From Amycolatopsis sp. NBRC 101858 (GTDB taxonomy: Bacteria; Actinomycetota; Actinomycetes; Mycobacteriales; Pseudonocardiaceae), in the NCBI RefSeq assembly GCF_030269325.1, contig NZ_BSTD01000002.1:1-64000 (forward strand): 64,000 nucleotides of DNA, read 5' to 3'. The notes under the pieces were generated by a model. It ran no database searches. It was not told the origin of the DNA and saw only the letters and a program-made list of their open reading frames with translations. Of the stretch, positions 35,081-44,269 are shown piece after piece. How positions within the stretch are numbered: position 1 is the stretch's first letter; each line of letters opens with the position of its first letter. Position numbers and translations under genes: made by a program.

Positions 35081-36073
35081 CTAGGCGAAGATCGCCAGCC
35101 CCAGCCCGCCGCCGATGATCACCGCGCACGCCGCGATCGTCGTGCGGCGGTAGTGGAGGATCAGCGCCGCGAACTCGCGCAGCAGTGCGCTCGGCAGGAA
35201 GTAGCGGGCGGTCGGCGCGCCCGCCGCGTCGAACGGCAGGCCCAGGCGGCGGCACTCCACCGCCGTGCGGAAGACGTGGTAGTTGCTGGTCACCGCCAGC
35301 ACCCGCTGCGGCCGCGCGCCGCCGAGCAGGTCCGCGGAGAACTCGAGGTTCTCCTCGGTCGTCGTCGCGCGGTCTTCACGCCGGATCCGGTCCTCCGGGA
35401 TTCCCCGCGCGCGCAGGTAGTCGTCCATCGCCTCGGCCTCGGAGACCGTCTCGCCCGGCCCCCGCCCGCCCGACACGACGAGCAGCGGGGGAGCCGGTTC
35501 CCGTTCGTACAGCCGGATCGCGCGGTCGAGCCGGGCGGCCAGCAGCGGCGTCACGCGGTCGCCTGCCAGGCCGCAGCCGAGGACGATGATCGCGTCGAAG
35601 CCGGTGCGCCGCCGCAGCCTGCCGTACAGGATCGAATACCCGAGCAGGGACGCGAACAGGAAACCGAAGTAGCAGGCGAGCACCGCCGCCGTGGCCACCA
35701 GTGCCGATCCCCACCGGCCGAGCGGTGCGAAGAACAGCCCTTCCAGCACCAGGATTCCGACGCCGAGCAGGAACGACAAGAGGTTCTGGAGACTCCGCCC
35801 TTCGCGCCGCACCATCCCGACGCCGTTGACGATCAGCGCGCCCGGCAGCACCACCGCGACGATCACCGCGACGACCGCCAGGACCCCGACCAGGATCGGG
35901 GTCAGCCACTCCAGGTGCAGGGCCGCGCGCAGCAGCCACAACCCGGTCAGCAGCAGTGCCACCCCGAGCCAGACGGCGTTGCCGAGCCGGCGCGGTTCGC
36001 GGGCCAGCCGCACCGCGAACACCACCAGTGCCGCGGCCGCGCAAGCGGGCAGCACGACGTCGGTGACGTTCAC
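35081..36073 (-). CDS. YdcF/SanA-family (DUF218) membrane protein
   Basis: A 330-residue protein. Five to six hydrophobic segments in the first 160 residues are followed by the soluble DUF218 domain: FDAIIVLGCGLAGDRVTPLL, LVVSGGRGPGETVSEAEAM, RATTTEENLEFSADLL and VTSNYHVFRTAVECRRLGLP. A last hydrophobic segment ends the protein. Members (ElyC, SanA) act at the envelope, for example in undecaprenyl-carrier recycling; the exact role is open. The GTG at 36073 has GGGGAGG 5 nt upstream. The TAG stop lies in the right-hand CTAG duplication of the MITE. Confidence 0.82.
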   Translation of the reverse strand: MNVTDVVLPACAAAALVVFAVRLAREPRRLGNAVWLGVALLLTGLWLLRAALHLEWLTPILVGVLAVVAVIVAVVLPGALIVNGVGMVRREGRSLQNLLSFLLGVGILVLEGLFFAPLGRWGSALVATAAVLACYFGFLFASLLGYSILYGRLRRRTGFDAIIVLGCGLAGDRVTPLLAARLDRAIRLYEREPAPPLLVVSGGRGPGETVSEAEAMDDYLRARGIPEDRIRREDRATTTEENLEFSADLLGGARPQRVLAVTSNYHVFRTAVECRRLGLPFDAAGAPTARYFLPSALLREFAALILHYRRTTIAACAVIIGGGLGLAIFA

Positions 36074-36149
36074 CCGGCCTCCCCACCTCCCCCGAAGAGG
36101 CCAAGGTAGAGCACGTGGACCCGGTGCGGGTGCACCGGGTCCACGTCCA

Positions 36150-37661
36150 CTAGGCCTTGCGCTGCATGCTGGAGCGCGCCGGGTTGCCCTGGTCCGCGGC
36201 CTTCGGGTCGGTCTCGTCCTGCTTGTCGCGCACGCCCGACTCGATCCGGTCGCCGAGGTCCTTGTCGACGTTGCGCCAGTAGTCGAACGCCCGCAGCAGC
36301 ACGGGCTCGGAAACGCCGTTGAGCAGGTGCCCGACGACGTTGTCGACCAGCCGGCCGCGCTGCGCGTCGTCCAGCACGTCGCGGACCATCGTCCCGGCCT
36401 GGCCCCAGTCGTCGTCCTCTTCGCGCAGCGTGTACGCCGTGCGGACCATGTCGCCGTCGGTGTGCCAGCCCGAAGGCTGCCCGTACTTCGCGACGTCGGC
36501 CTGCGGCCCGCCCTTGGAGTTCGGCGCGTACACCGGGTCGGACACCTTCGTGTACCGCATCGCGCCGTCCTTGCTGTAGCTGTGGACGGGGGAGACGGGG
36601 GCGTTGACCGGCAGCTGCTTGTAGTTCGCGCCGATCCGGTAGCGGTGCGCGTCCGGGTAGGAGAAGAGCCGGCCGAGCAGCATCTTGTCGGGGCTCGCGC
36701 CGATGCCCGGCACCAGGTTGCTCGGCTCGAACGCCGCCTGCTCGATCTCGGTGTGGTGGTCGGTCGGGTTGCGGTCGAGCGTCATCCGGCCGACGTCGAT
36801 CAGCGGGTAGTCGCCGTGCGGCCACACCTTCGTCAGGTCGAAGGGGTTGAACCGGTAGGTCTTGGCGTCGTCGAAGGGCATGACCTGCACCTTCAGCGTC
36901 CAGCTCGGGTGATCGCCGCGCTCGATCGCCTCGTACAGGTCGCGCGTGTGGTAGTCGGTGTCGGCCGACGCCATCTGGTCGGCTTCGTCCTGCGTGAACG
37001 TCTCGACACCCTGGTCGGTCTTGAAGTGGTACTTCACCCAGAAGCGGTCACCGGCGGCGTTGACCCACATGTAGGTGTGCGAGCTGTAGCCGTTCATGTG
37101 GCGCCAGGTGCGCGGGATCCCGCGGTCGCCCATCAGCCACGTGACCTGGTGCGCCGACTCCGGTGACAACGTCCAGAAGTCCCACTGCATGTCGTGGTCG
37201 CGCAGGTTGTTGTCGGCGCGGCGCTTCTGCGAGCGGATGAAGTGCTGGAACTTCAGCGGATCCCGGATGAAGAAGACCGGCGTGTTGTTGCCGACCATGT
37301 CGTAGTTGCCTTCGCTGGTGTAGAACTTCACCGCGAAGCCGCGCGGGTCGCGCCAGGTGTCGGGGCTGCCGCGCTCGCCGGCGACGGTGGAGAACCGGAT
37401 CAGCAGGTCGGTCTGCGTGCCCGGCTGGAACACGGCGGCCTTGGTGTAGGCGCTGACGTCGCCGGTCGTTTCGAAGCGGCCGAACGCGCCGCTGCCCTTC
37501 GCGTGCGGCTGGCGTTCGGGGACGCGTTCGCGGTTGAACTGCGCCATCTGCTCGATGAGGTAGTTGTCGTGCAGCAGGATCGGGCCGTCGGGCCCGACCG
37601 TGAGCGAGTGTTCGTCGCTCTCGACCGGGATGCCGGCGTCGGTGGTGGTCGGTTCGGTCAC
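36150..37661 (-). CDS. katA: Monofunctional heme catalase, clade 1/3 type
   Basis: A 503-residue catalase. The distal His is in [16 protein letters not shown], the active-site Asn and Ser region in [20 protein letters not shown], and the proximal heme Tyr in [17 protein letters not shown]. It removes hydrogen peroxide in the cytoplasm. Length matches small-subunit catalases. The GTG at 37661 overlaps the stop of the Fur-type gene by 4 bp, so both come from one transcript that the Fur protein is expected to repress, as in other actinomycete catalase operons. Confidence 0.95.
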   Translation of the reverse strand: MTEPTTTDAGIPVESDEHSLTVGPDGPILLHDNYLIEQMAQFNRERVPERQPHAKGSGAFGRFETTGDVSAYTKAAVFQPGTQTDLLIRFSTVAGERGSPDTWRDPRGFAVKFYTSEGNYDMVGNNTPVFFIRDPLKFQHFIRSQKRRADNNLRDHDMQWDFWTLSPESAHQVTWLMGDRGIPRTWRHMNGYSSHTYMWVNAAGDRFWVKYHFKTDQGVETFTQDEADQMASADTDYHTRDLYEAIERGDHPSWTLKVQVMPFDDAKTYRFNPFDLTKVWPHGDYPLIDVGRMTLDRNPTDHHTEIEQAAFEPSNLVPGIGASPDKMLLGRLFSYPDAHRYRIGANYKQLPVNAPVSPVHSYSKDGAMRYTKVSDPVYAPNSKGGPQADVAKYGQPSGWHTDGDMVRTAYTLREEDDDWGQAGTMVRDVLDDAQRGRLVDNVVGHLLNGVSEPVLLRAFDYWRNVDKDLGDRIESGVRDKQDETDPKAADQGNPARSSMQRKA

Positions 37662-38092
37662 GGTGTTGCCTCTCTCCGGGAAGTGGTGCGGCAGCCGGGG
37701 CAGACGCCCCAGAAGACCACTTCCGCTTCGTCGACCAGGAAGCCGTGCGCGTCGCCCGGAGTCAGGCACGGGGCCGCGCCGACCACGCAGTCGACGTCCT
37801 CCGTCCGCCCGCAGCGACGGCACACGACGTGGTGGTGGTTATCCCCGGCCCGCCGTTCGAAACGTGCCGGGTGTCCCGGCAGCTCGATCCGCCGGATCAG
37901 GCCGGCCTCCGCGCACGCGCCCAGGACGTCGTAGACCGCCTGGGTGGACACGGATCCCAGCACCGAGCGGACCCCGGTGCCGATTTCGTCCACTGTGGAA
38001 TGAGGATGGGTCGCCAGCCACGTGAGCACCGCCCGCCGCGGCGCGGTGACGCGCAGGCCGGCGGCCCGCAGCGTGGTGGTCGCATCGCTCAT
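37658..38092 (-). CDS. furA: Fur-family peroxide-type repressor of the catalase operon
   Basis: A 144-residue Fur-family regulator: winged helix ([40 protein letters not shown]), metal-site [11 protein letters not shown] and a second CPGC pair near the C-terminus that would hold structural zinc. The gene leads katA in an overlapping operon, the arrangement of CatR and mycobacterial FurA, so derepression of catalase by peroxide is the likely role. A TTGACC in the 105-bp divergent gap (minus strand) may be its -35. No clear palindromic box was found. Confidence 0.88.
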   Translation of the reverse strand: MSDATTTLRAAGLRVTAPRRAVLTWLATHPHSTVDEIGTGVRSVLGSVSTQAVYDVLGACAEAGLIRRIELPGHPARFERRAGDNHHHVVCRRCGRTEDVDCVVGAAPCLTPGDAHGFLVDEAEVVFWGVCPGCRTTSRREATP

Positions 38093-38197
38093 GACACCCC
38101 ACCGTCCGCGCTTTTCTGGATCGGGTCAAGTCCTCGGATGGACGGTTTGAGGTCCCGGAAAACGGGTAGTGGCGCGGCTTTCTGGCATGGTGAGGGG

Positions 38198-38560
38198 GTG
38201 AAACCGGCTTTCGTGCTGCACGAGCACTGGCGCCCGCGGCACCACTTCGACCTCCGCCTGGAGGAGGACGGCGTGCTGCGGTCGTGGGCGGTGCCGCGCG
38301 GCCTCCCGCCCGACACCAAGGGCAACCGGCTCGCGGTCGCCGTCCCCGACCACGCGATGGACCACCTCGCCTACGAGGACGACACGAAGAAGGTCGCCGA
38401 CACCGGCTGGTGGGAGGAGCACGACCGGACGGACAAGCGGATCCTGTTCACCCTGCACGGCCGGACGGAGTCGGTGCGGTACGCGCTGATCCGGACGGAC
38501 AAGGACTGGCTGCTGCACCGCACCCGCGAGCAGCCGGGAGACGCCGATGCCCCGCGCTGA
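38198..38560 (+). CDS. Stand-alone LigD-type 3'-phosphoesterase domain protein
   Basis: A 120-residue protein equal to the phosphoesterase module of DNA ligase D: VLHEHWRPRHHFDLRLEEDG, VLRSWAVPRGLP, MDHLAYEDD and a C-terminal DKDWLLHRTR. The histidines and the DLRL aspartate match the manganese site. In LigD this module trims 3' ends during non-homologous end joining; alone it may heal 3' phosphates. It lacks the polymerase and ligase parts. The GTG at 38198 follows GAGGGG closely. It overlaps the next gene by 14 bp. Confidence 0.85.
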   Translation: MKPAFVLHEHWRPRHHFDLRLEEDGVLRSWAVPRGLPPDTKGNRLAVAVPDHAMDHLAYEDDTKKVADTGWWEEHDRTDKRILFTLHGRTESVRYALIRTDKDWLLHRTREQPGDADAPR

Positions 38561-39377
38561 GGTCCTCTCCGCCGCACCCACGCTCTTCCGCGACGACGGC
38601 GCGCTCGACGAAGCCGGGAACACGGCGTTGCTGACCTGGCTGCACGGCCGGGTCGACGGCGTCTTCGTCGCCGGGACGACCGGCGAGTTCCCGGCGCTCG
38701 ACCGCGCCGAGCGCCGGACACTCGCCGCACTGGCGCTGGCGGTGTTCGGCTCGGATCGCACGATCGTGCACGTGGGCGCGGCGAGCACGCGCGAAGCGAT
38801 CGCCCTGACCGCCGACGCCCTCGCCGAGGGGGCCACGCGCCTGGCCGTGATCACGCCGTACTACCTGCCTGCCGACGCCCAGGCCGTCGGGCGGCACTTC
38901 GCCGCCGTGCGCGACGCCGCCGGTGACGCCGACGTCTACGGCTACCTCTTCCCGGACCGCACCGGCGTCACGCTCACCCCGGCGGAGTTCGCGGCGACCG
39001 GTCTGCGGGGCGGCAAGCTGTCCGGCGCCGCGGCCGCCCGCTTCGCCGACTTCCGGGCGGCGCTGCCGGACGCACGGCTCTGGTCGGGAGCCGACACGGA
39101 CCTGGCGGCGGTGGCCCGGGCCGGTGGGGCGGGCATCGTGTCGGGCCTGTCCGCGGCGTTCCCGGAGCCCTTCACCGACCTCGCGGCCGCGGTCGAGACG
39201 GGAGACGGCGCGGCCGAGCGGTCGGCCCAGGCCCGGGCCGACGCGGTCCTCGCCGCGCTGGGCGGCACCGTCGAAGGGATCAAGGAAGCCTTGCGGCAAC
39301 GGGGCATCGGCAACGGCCTGCTGAGGATGCCGGCGTCGGCGCCGGACGTCGAGCGGATCGCCAGAGCGACCGGCTGA
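38547..39377 (+). CDS. DapA/NanA-family aldolase-like protein
   Basis: A 276-residue TIM barrel of the dihydrodipicolinate synthase superfamily. The pyruvate-binding GTTGEFPALDRAERRTL motif is intact, YGYLFPD supplies the catalytic Tyr region, and GLRGGKLSG holds the Schiff-base Lys. It is shorter than housekeeping DapA (about 290-300) and diverged around the Lys, so it may act on another 2-keto acid. It starts inside the phosphoesterase gene (14-bp overlap), so the two are co-expressed, though no functional link is obvious. Confidence 0.8.
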   Translation: MPRAEVLSAAPTLFRDDGALDEAGNTALLTWLHGRVDGVFVAGTTGEFPALDRAERRTLAALALAVFGSDRTIVHVGAASTREAIALTADALAEGATRLAVITPYYLPADAQAVGRHFAAVRDAAGDADVYGYLFPDRTGVTLTPAEFAATGLRGGKLSGAAAARFADFRAALPDARLWSGADTDLAAVARAGGAGIVSGLSAAFPEPFTDLAAAVETGDGAAERSAQARADAVLAALGGTVEGIKEALRQRGIGNGLLRMPASAPDVERIARATG

Positions 39378-39382
39378 GCCGG

Positions 39383-40132
39383 TCAGGCCGTCCGGAAGTG
39401 GGCTCCCGCGCGCATCGCCCGGTGGGCCCAGTGGCCGAGCACCGCGAGCAGCGCGATCTCCAGCACCATCATCAGCCGTTCGACCAGCCCGGTCGCCACG
39501 GTCGGCAAGTGGCCGCCCAGGACGACGTTCACCGCGAACGGCACGATGAACGGCAGGTAGAACGGGATCGCGGCCAGCGCCAGCCGGCGCGACCAGCGGG
39601 CGAACCGCCGCCAGCGCGGGTCGTCGCGGTGGCGGCGGCCCAGGGCCCAGCCGACGACCGGCAGGCTGAGGCACGTCACCGCCGAGGCGTAGAGGTGGAT
39701 CTTGCCCGTCACGGTGATCGCGCCGCCTTGCGGGTCCTTCGCGAAGATCGCGACGGCCACCAGGCTCACGCACCAGAGCACTTTCGTCCCCACCAGCATC
39801 GGGTTCGCCAGCAGGCCGCGACGGTAGAGCGCGACGAGCAGCAGGGCCGAGCCGGTGCTGGTCAGGACCAGCGCGCCGTCCCACAACAGGCGACCCGGGC
39901 TCAGCGCGTAGTCGCTCAACATCGAGCTGACCGGGTCGAGCGGGGCGAGGCTCCGGTCGAGGTGCAGCACGACGAGCAGGCCCATCGCGGTGGCGAGGGT
40001 GGCGAGCGCACCGGGCACGAGCAACCGGGCGGCGAGCGAGGGGCGGGCGGGGGAAGGCAACAGCATGTAAGGGGACACTCCCGGGCGGCTCGGCTGGTTC
40101 AGGCGCAAGCCGGGGACGCTACCCGTGACCAT
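39383..40132 (-). CDS. DUF998-family membrane protein
   Basis: A 249-residue protein with six hydrophobic segments. The motif LDPVSSMLSDYALSPGRLLW after the first segment is typical of DUF998 proteins. No activity is known. The ATG at 40132 lies 6 nt after a TATGAT -10 box (40144-40139, minus), pointing to a leaderless start; an internal ATG at 40066 just before the first membrane segment is the alternative. It converges on the DapA-like gene with a 5-bp gap. Confidence 0.75.
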   Translation of the reverse strand: MVTGSVPGLRLNQPSRPGVSPYMLLPSPARPSLAARLLVPGALATLATAMGLLVVLHLDRSLAPLDPVSSMLSDYALSPGRLLWDGALVLTSTGSALLLVALYRRGLLANPMLVGTKVLWCVSLVAVAIFAKDPQGGAITVTGKIHLYASAVTCLSLPVVGWALGRRHRDDPRWRRFARWSRRLALAAIPFYLPFIVPFAVNVVLGGHLPTVATGLVERLMMVLEIALLAVLGHWAHRAMRAGAHFRTA

Positions 40133-40183
40133 TCCGTGATCATAGCGGGACACGCCCGAGATGTGACGCGAGCCACGGCCGGG

Positions 40184-41050
40184 TCAGTGGTCACCGTCCT
40201 GCGGGATCTCCGCCGAATCCGTCAGCCGGAGCTTGCGGCGCGCCCGCTGGTAGAACGTCGTCATCCCGAGCCGGACCACCCGCGCCGCGCTGGGCCGGGC
40301 GTGCAGGTCGAGGCGGTCGCCGGGGGAGACGTACCCCTCCACCTGGCCGTCGACCTCCACCGCCAGCCGGCCGCTGGTCGGCAGCAGCTCCAGCGTCACC
40401 TCGTCGTGCACCGAGAGCACGATGCCCCGGCTGTACGCGGAGTGCGGCGCCGCGGGCGTGACCAGCAGCGCCTCGACCGAAGGGCTGGTGATCGGGCCGC
40501 CGGCCGAGAAGCTGTACGCCGTCGAGCCGGTCGGGGTGGCGACCACCACCGCGTCCGCCGAATAGCTGACGAACTGCTGCCCGCCCACGTGCACCGCGAC
40601 CACCGCGCTGCCGTCGCCCGGCACGCGCACCACCGCGATGTCGTTGAACGCCGTGATCCGGCGCCCCGCCAGCACGGCGTCCACGGCCAGCCGCGGCTCC
40701 ACCGTGAACTGGTGGTCGTCGATGGCCGAGAGCGCGCCGGGCAGGTCGGGGACGTCGACCTCGGCCAGGAAGCCCAGCTTGCCGAGGTTCACCCCTAGCA
40801 CCGGCGCGCGCTGCCCGTCGGCCAGCCGCATGGCCCGCAGCATCGTGCCGTCCCCGCCCAGGCTGACGACGAGGTCGGACCGCCGGCCGAGCTCCTCGGG
40901 CGTCACCCCGATCGCCGCGCAGTTCAGGCGGACGATCTCGTCGGCGATGCCGAGGATCTCGATGTTCCGGTTGCCGGCCCAGCCGAGCACGGCTTCGACG
41001 GCGGCCGCGGAGTCGCGGCGGGGGTGCAGCACGAGTCCCGCGGAGTGCAT
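40184..41050 (-). CDS. nadK: NAD kinase
   Basis: A 288-residue NAD kinase that phosphorylates NAD(H) to NADP(H). Motifs: SLGGDGTMLRA (nucleotide binding), GVNLGKLGFLAEV, the NE/D-type motif as FNDIAVVRV, and VVATPTGSTAYSFSAGGPI. The 27-bp gap after the Baeyer-Villiger monooxygenase gene on the same strand puts it at the end of that operon, where extra NADPH would support the two monooxygenases. No strong ribosome site precedes the ATG at 41050, so a slightly internal GTG start or coupling is possible. Confidence 0.88.
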   Translation of the reverse strand: MHSAGLVLHPRRDSAAAVEAVLGWAGNRNIEILGIADEIVRLNCAAIGVTPEELGRRSDLVVSLGGDGTMLRAMRLADGQRAPVLGVNLGKLGFLAEVDVPDLPGALSAIDDHQFTVEPRLAVDAVLAGRRITAFNDIAVVRVPGDGSAVVAVHVGGQQFVSYSADAVVVATPTGSTAYSFSAGGPITSPSVEALLVTPAAPHSAYSRGIVLSVHDEVTLELLPTSGRLAVEVDGQVEGYVSPGDRLDLHARPSAARVVRLGMTTFYQRARRKLRLTDSAEIPQDGDH

Positions 41051-41077
41051 GTCAGCGGCACCGGGGCGAAGGGAGCG

Positions 41078-42553
41078 TCATGCGCTCAGTCTGCCCGCTC
41101 CCGCCTTCCGCCGCGAGAACCGGAGCGCGCCGTCGTCGATCCGGCCGTGCCGCAGCTTGACGACGTCGTGCGCGTAGCTCATGCCCAGCGTCCACGGCGC
41201 CCTCGACCCGGCCTTCGGGAACTCGTCGATCGACCGCAGCACGTACCCCGCGTCGAAGTCGAGCAGCGGCCGCTCGGTGACCGCCGGGTCGTCGTTGACC
41301 GGCACGCACTGGTCGTGGCCGGTGCGGTCGAGGTGGCGCAGCAGCCGGACGAAGTACTCGCCGACCAGGTCGGCCTTCAGCGTCCAGGACGCGTTCGTGT
41401 ACCCGATCGTAAAGATGAAGTTCGGCACGCCGCTGAGCATCATCCCCTTGTACGCCATGGTTTCCGGCAGTTTCACCGGTTCGCCGTCGACGACCAGGTC
41501 GATGCCGCCGAAGGCCAGCAGCCGCAGCCCGGTGGCCGTGACGACGACGTCCGCGGGCAGCTCGTCCCCGGACTCCAGGCGGATGCCGTCCTTCGTGAAC
41601 GACGCGATCCGGTCGGTGACCACCGAGGCGTCGCCGCGCTTGATCGAGCGGAACAGGTCGCCGTCCGGCACCAGGCACAGCCGCTGGTCCCAGGGCTGGT
41701 AGCGCGGCTTGAAGTGCGTGTCGACGGCGTACCCGGGCGGCAGCTGCTTCAGCGCGGCCTTGCGGATCATCGCCTTGACCACGCCCGGACGGCGCCGGCT
41801 GAGCTGGTAGATCAGCGTGCTCACCGCGACGTTCTTCCACCGCGCGATCGGGTACGCGAGCTTCGCGCCGAGCAGCCCGCGCAGCCGGTTGGCCAGCGCG
41901 TCCTCCGACGGCAGCGACAGGATGTAGGTGGGGGAGCGCTGCAGCATCGTCACGTGCTCGGCGCGGTCGGTCATGGCCGGCACGAGCGTGACGGCCGTCG
42001 CGCCGCTGCCGATCACGACGACCTTCTTGCCGGCGTAGTCGAGGTCCTCGGGCCAGTGCTGCGGGTGCACGACCGTGCCGCCGAAGTCCTCGATGCCGGG
42101 AAACTCCGGTGTGTGGCCGCCCGCGTAGTCGTAGTAGCCGCTGCACAGGTAGAGGAACTTCGCGGTGAACCGGACGGGCTCGCCGTCGTGCGTCGCCTCC
42201 ACCGTCCACCGGGCGTCCTCGGTGGACCATTCGGCGCGGACCACCTTGTGGCCGAACCGGATGTGCCGGTCGATGCCCGCCTCGGCCGCGGTGTCGCGGA
42301 CGTACTGCAGGATCGACGGGCCGTCGGCGATGGCCTTCTCGCCGGTCCACGGCCGGAACCGGTAGCCGAGGGTCTGCATGTCCGAATCGGACCGGACGCC
42401 CGGGTAGCGGAACAGGTCCCACGTGCCGCCGATGGCCTCGCGGGCTTCGAGGATCGCGTACGTCTTGCGCGGGAACGCCGTCCGCAGGTGGTGGGCCGCG
42501 CCGACGCCGGACAGCCCGGCGCCGACGATCAGGACCTCGACGTGCTCGGTCAT
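41078..42553 (-). CDS. EthA/MymA-like Baeyer-Villiger flavin monooxygenase
   Basis: A 491-residue FAD- and NADPH-dependent monooxygenase closely similar to mycobacterial EthA throughout: VEVLIVGAGLSGVGAAHHL, IGGTWDLFRYPGVRSDSDMQ, the second Rossmann VVVIGSGATAVTLVPAMTD, MLQRSPTYILSLPS, and NASWTLKADL. EthA oxidises ketones to esters and activates ethionamide. The usual BVMO fingerprint is replaced by the EthA-type HPQHWPEDLDY. The ATG at 42553 overlaps the upstream SDR gene by 4 bp. It acts third in the proposed alcohol-ketone-ester route. Confidence 0.9.
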   Translation of the reverse strand: MTEHVEVLIVGAGLSGVGAAHHLRTAFPRKTYAILEAREAIGGTWDLFRYPGVRSDSDMQTLGYRFRPWTGEKAIADGPSILQYVRDTAAEAGIDRHIRFGHKVVRAEWSTEDARWTVEATHDGEPVRFTAKFLYLCSGYYDYAGGHTPEFPGIEDFGGTVVHPQHWPEDLDYAGKKVVVIGSGATAVTLVPAMTDRAEHVTMLQRSPTYILSLPSEDALANRLRGLLGAKLAYPIARWKNVAVSTLIYQLSRRRPGVVKAMIRKAALKQLPPGYAVDTHFKPRYQPWDQRLCLVPDGDLFRSIKRGDASVVTDRIASFTKDGIRLESGDELPADVVVTATGLRLLAFGGIDLVVDGEPVKLPETMAYKGMMLSGVPNFIFTIGYTNASWTLKADLVGEYFVRLLRHLDRTGHDQCVPVNDDPAVTERPLLDFDAGYVLRSIDEFPKAGSRAPWTLGMSYAHDVVKLRHGRIDDGALRFSRRKAGAGRLSA

Positions 42554-43395
42554 CGCACGGCCTCCGTCCGCCGCGGGCGCCTCATCAGGCGCGTGAGCAC
42601 GGCGTTGTAGTGGGTGGGGGTGACGCGGGCGAGCGCGTCGAACAGGTAGGCGTCCGGGCCGACGAGGATGCGGGCCTTGCCGCGGTCCACCCCGGTGTGG
42701 ATGATCGCCGCGGCCTTGTCCGGCGACGTCATCGTCATGGCCTCGAACTGCGCGGCCATCTCGTCGCGGCTGCGGCCCAGCCCGGTGGGGTCGCGGCGGA
42801 CGCGGGCGTTGCGCGCGATGTTCGTCGTGATGCCGCCCGGGTGGACGGTGATCGCGCGGACCGCGCTGCCGGCCAGCTCCTGCCGCAGCGCCTCGGTGAA
42901 GCCGCGGACGGCGAACTTCGCCGCGCAGTACGCGCTCTGGTACGGCACCCCGAGCAGGCCGTACACGCTGGAGGTGTTGACGATCGCGCCTTCGCCCTGC
43001 TCGGCGAGGATCGGCAGGAACGCCCGCGTCCCGTGCACCACCCCGCGGAAGTTGATGTCGTGCAGCCAGTCGTCGTCTTCGGGAACGGCGTCGAGCACGG
43101 ACGAGGTGACCGCGACCCCGGCGTTGTTGAAGACGGCGGCCAGCGGCGCCGGGAGCCACTCGCGAACCTCGCCGGCGAACCGGAGCTGGTCTTCGGCGTC
43201 GCGGACGTCGAGCACCCGCGTCAGGACCTTGCCGTGCAGTGCCGCCGCGGTGGCTTTCAGGCCGTCCGCGTCGACGTCGGCGAGCGCGACCGGCGCGCCG
43301 AGCCGGGACAGCCGGGTGGCCAGCGCCCGGCCGATGCCGGACGCCGCGCCGGTGATCACCACCGGCCGGCCGGTGATGCTACGGGGCCGAGACAT
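42550..43395 (-). CDS. Short-chain dehydrogenase/reductase
   Basis: A 281-residue classical SDR: cofactor motif VVITGAASGIGRALA, NNAG (VFNNAGVAVTSS), catalytic Ser in NTSSVYGLLG and Tyr/Lys in YQSAYCAAKFAV. An Asp after the second strand (LADVDADG) suggests NAD rather than NADP preference. Position between the hydrolase and the monooxygenase in one operon suggests it oxidises an alcohol to the ketone used by the EthA-like enzyme. Its start overlaps the hydrolase end by 17 bp. Confidence 0.9.
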   Translation of the reverse strand: MSRPRSITGRPVVITGAASGIGRALATRLSRLGAPVALADVDADGLKATAAALHGKVLTRVLDVRDAEDQLRFAGEVREWLPAPLAAVFNNAGVAVTSSVLDAVPEDDDWLHDINFRGVVHGTRAFLPILAEQGEGAIVNTSSVYGLLGVPYQSAYCAAKFAVRGFTEALRQELAGSAVRAITVHPGGITTNIARNARVRRDPTGLGRSRDEMAAQFEAMTMTSPDKAAAIIHTGVDRGKARILVGPDAYLFDALARVTPTHYNAVLTRLMRRPRRTEAVR

Positions 43396-44269
43396 CGGCG
43401 CTCCTCACGTGCTTGTCGATGAGGTCGAGCAGGACGGGCCACGCGCCCGCGGGCAGATCGTGGCCCATGCCCGGGATGGTTTCGAGGCGGGCGCCGGGGA
43501 TGGCGCGGGCCGTCGCGGCGCCGCCGGTGGGGTGGACCATCCGGTCGCGGTCGCCGTGGATCACCAGCGTCGGCGCGGTGATCTTCCGCAGCCACGCCGT
43601 CCGGTTGCCGGACTTGAGGATCGCGCCGAGCTGGCGGCCCACGCCGCCCGCCGTCGGGTCGCGGTCCCAGCCCACCCCGGCCTTTTCGCGCACCCAGGCT
43701 TCGTCGAACGGGAAGCCGTGCGAACTGATGTGCCGGAACATCGTGACGGCGCTTTCGATGGCTTCTTCGCGGGACTTCGGCGGCTTCGCGCCCATCAGCC
43801 GCAACGTCGAGAACGCCGGGCGGCCGAGCAGCCGGGACCCGGTCGTCGACATGATCGACGTGAGGGTCCGGACGCGTGCCGGGTGCAGCGCCGCCACCGT
43901 CTGGGAGATCATGCCGCCCATGGACACCCCGGCGATGTGGGTGGTCTCGATGTCGAGCGCGTCGAGCAGGCCGACGGTGTCGGCGGCCATGTCCTTCAGG
44001 TCGTACTGCTCCGGCGGGAAGCGCCCGGCGAACATCGCGGGCAGGCTCGCCGGGCGGAAGCGCGGGTGCGTCGAGCGCCCGGCGTCGCGGTTGTCGAACC
44101 GGATGACCTCGAAGCCCCGCTCGGCGAGCTGCGCGCAGAAGGCGTCCGGCCAGCTGTGCAGCTGCTGGCCCAGCCCGGCGACGAGGAGCAGCGGCTCCGC
44201 GCCGCGGTCCCCGATCCGTTCGTACGCCAGGGAAATCCCCCGGCCGGCGTCGGCGATCTCTTCGGTCAC
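43379..44269 (-). CDS. Alpha/beta-fold hydrolase (esterase/lactonase-like)
   Basis: A 296-residue alpha/beta hydrolase. The oxyanion region is LLLVAGLGQQLHSWPD, the nucleophile elbow AGVSMGGMISQT, the acid HGDRDRMVHP and the catalytic His GMGHDLP. RFDNRDAGRSTH is typical of the epoxide hydrolase / lactonase branch. In this operon it is expected to cleave the ester or lactone formed by the EthA-like enzyme. The GTG at 44269 has GGAGGAG and overlaps the P450 stop by 4 bp. Confidence 0.88.
   Translation of the reverse strand: MTEEIADAGRGISLAYERIGDRGAEPLLLVAGLGQQLHSWPDAFCAQLAERGFEVIRFDNRDAGRSTHPRFRPASLPAMFAGRFPPEQYDLKDMAADTVGLLDALDIETTHIAGVSMGGMISQTVAALHPARVRTLTSIMSTTGSRLLGRPAFSTLRLMGAKPPKSREEAIESAVTMFRHISSHGFPFDEAWVREKAGVGWDRDPTAGGVGRQLGAILKSGNRTAWLRKITAPTLVIHGDRDRMVHPTGGAATARAIPGARLETIPGMGHDLPAGAWPVLLDLIDKHVRSADVSAP

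Noticed and set aside
36179..37661. Catalase annotated as bifunctional KatG because of the Fur operon layout
   Set aside because: The protein has monofunctional heme-catalase motifs and length, not the peroxidase-type KatG fold.
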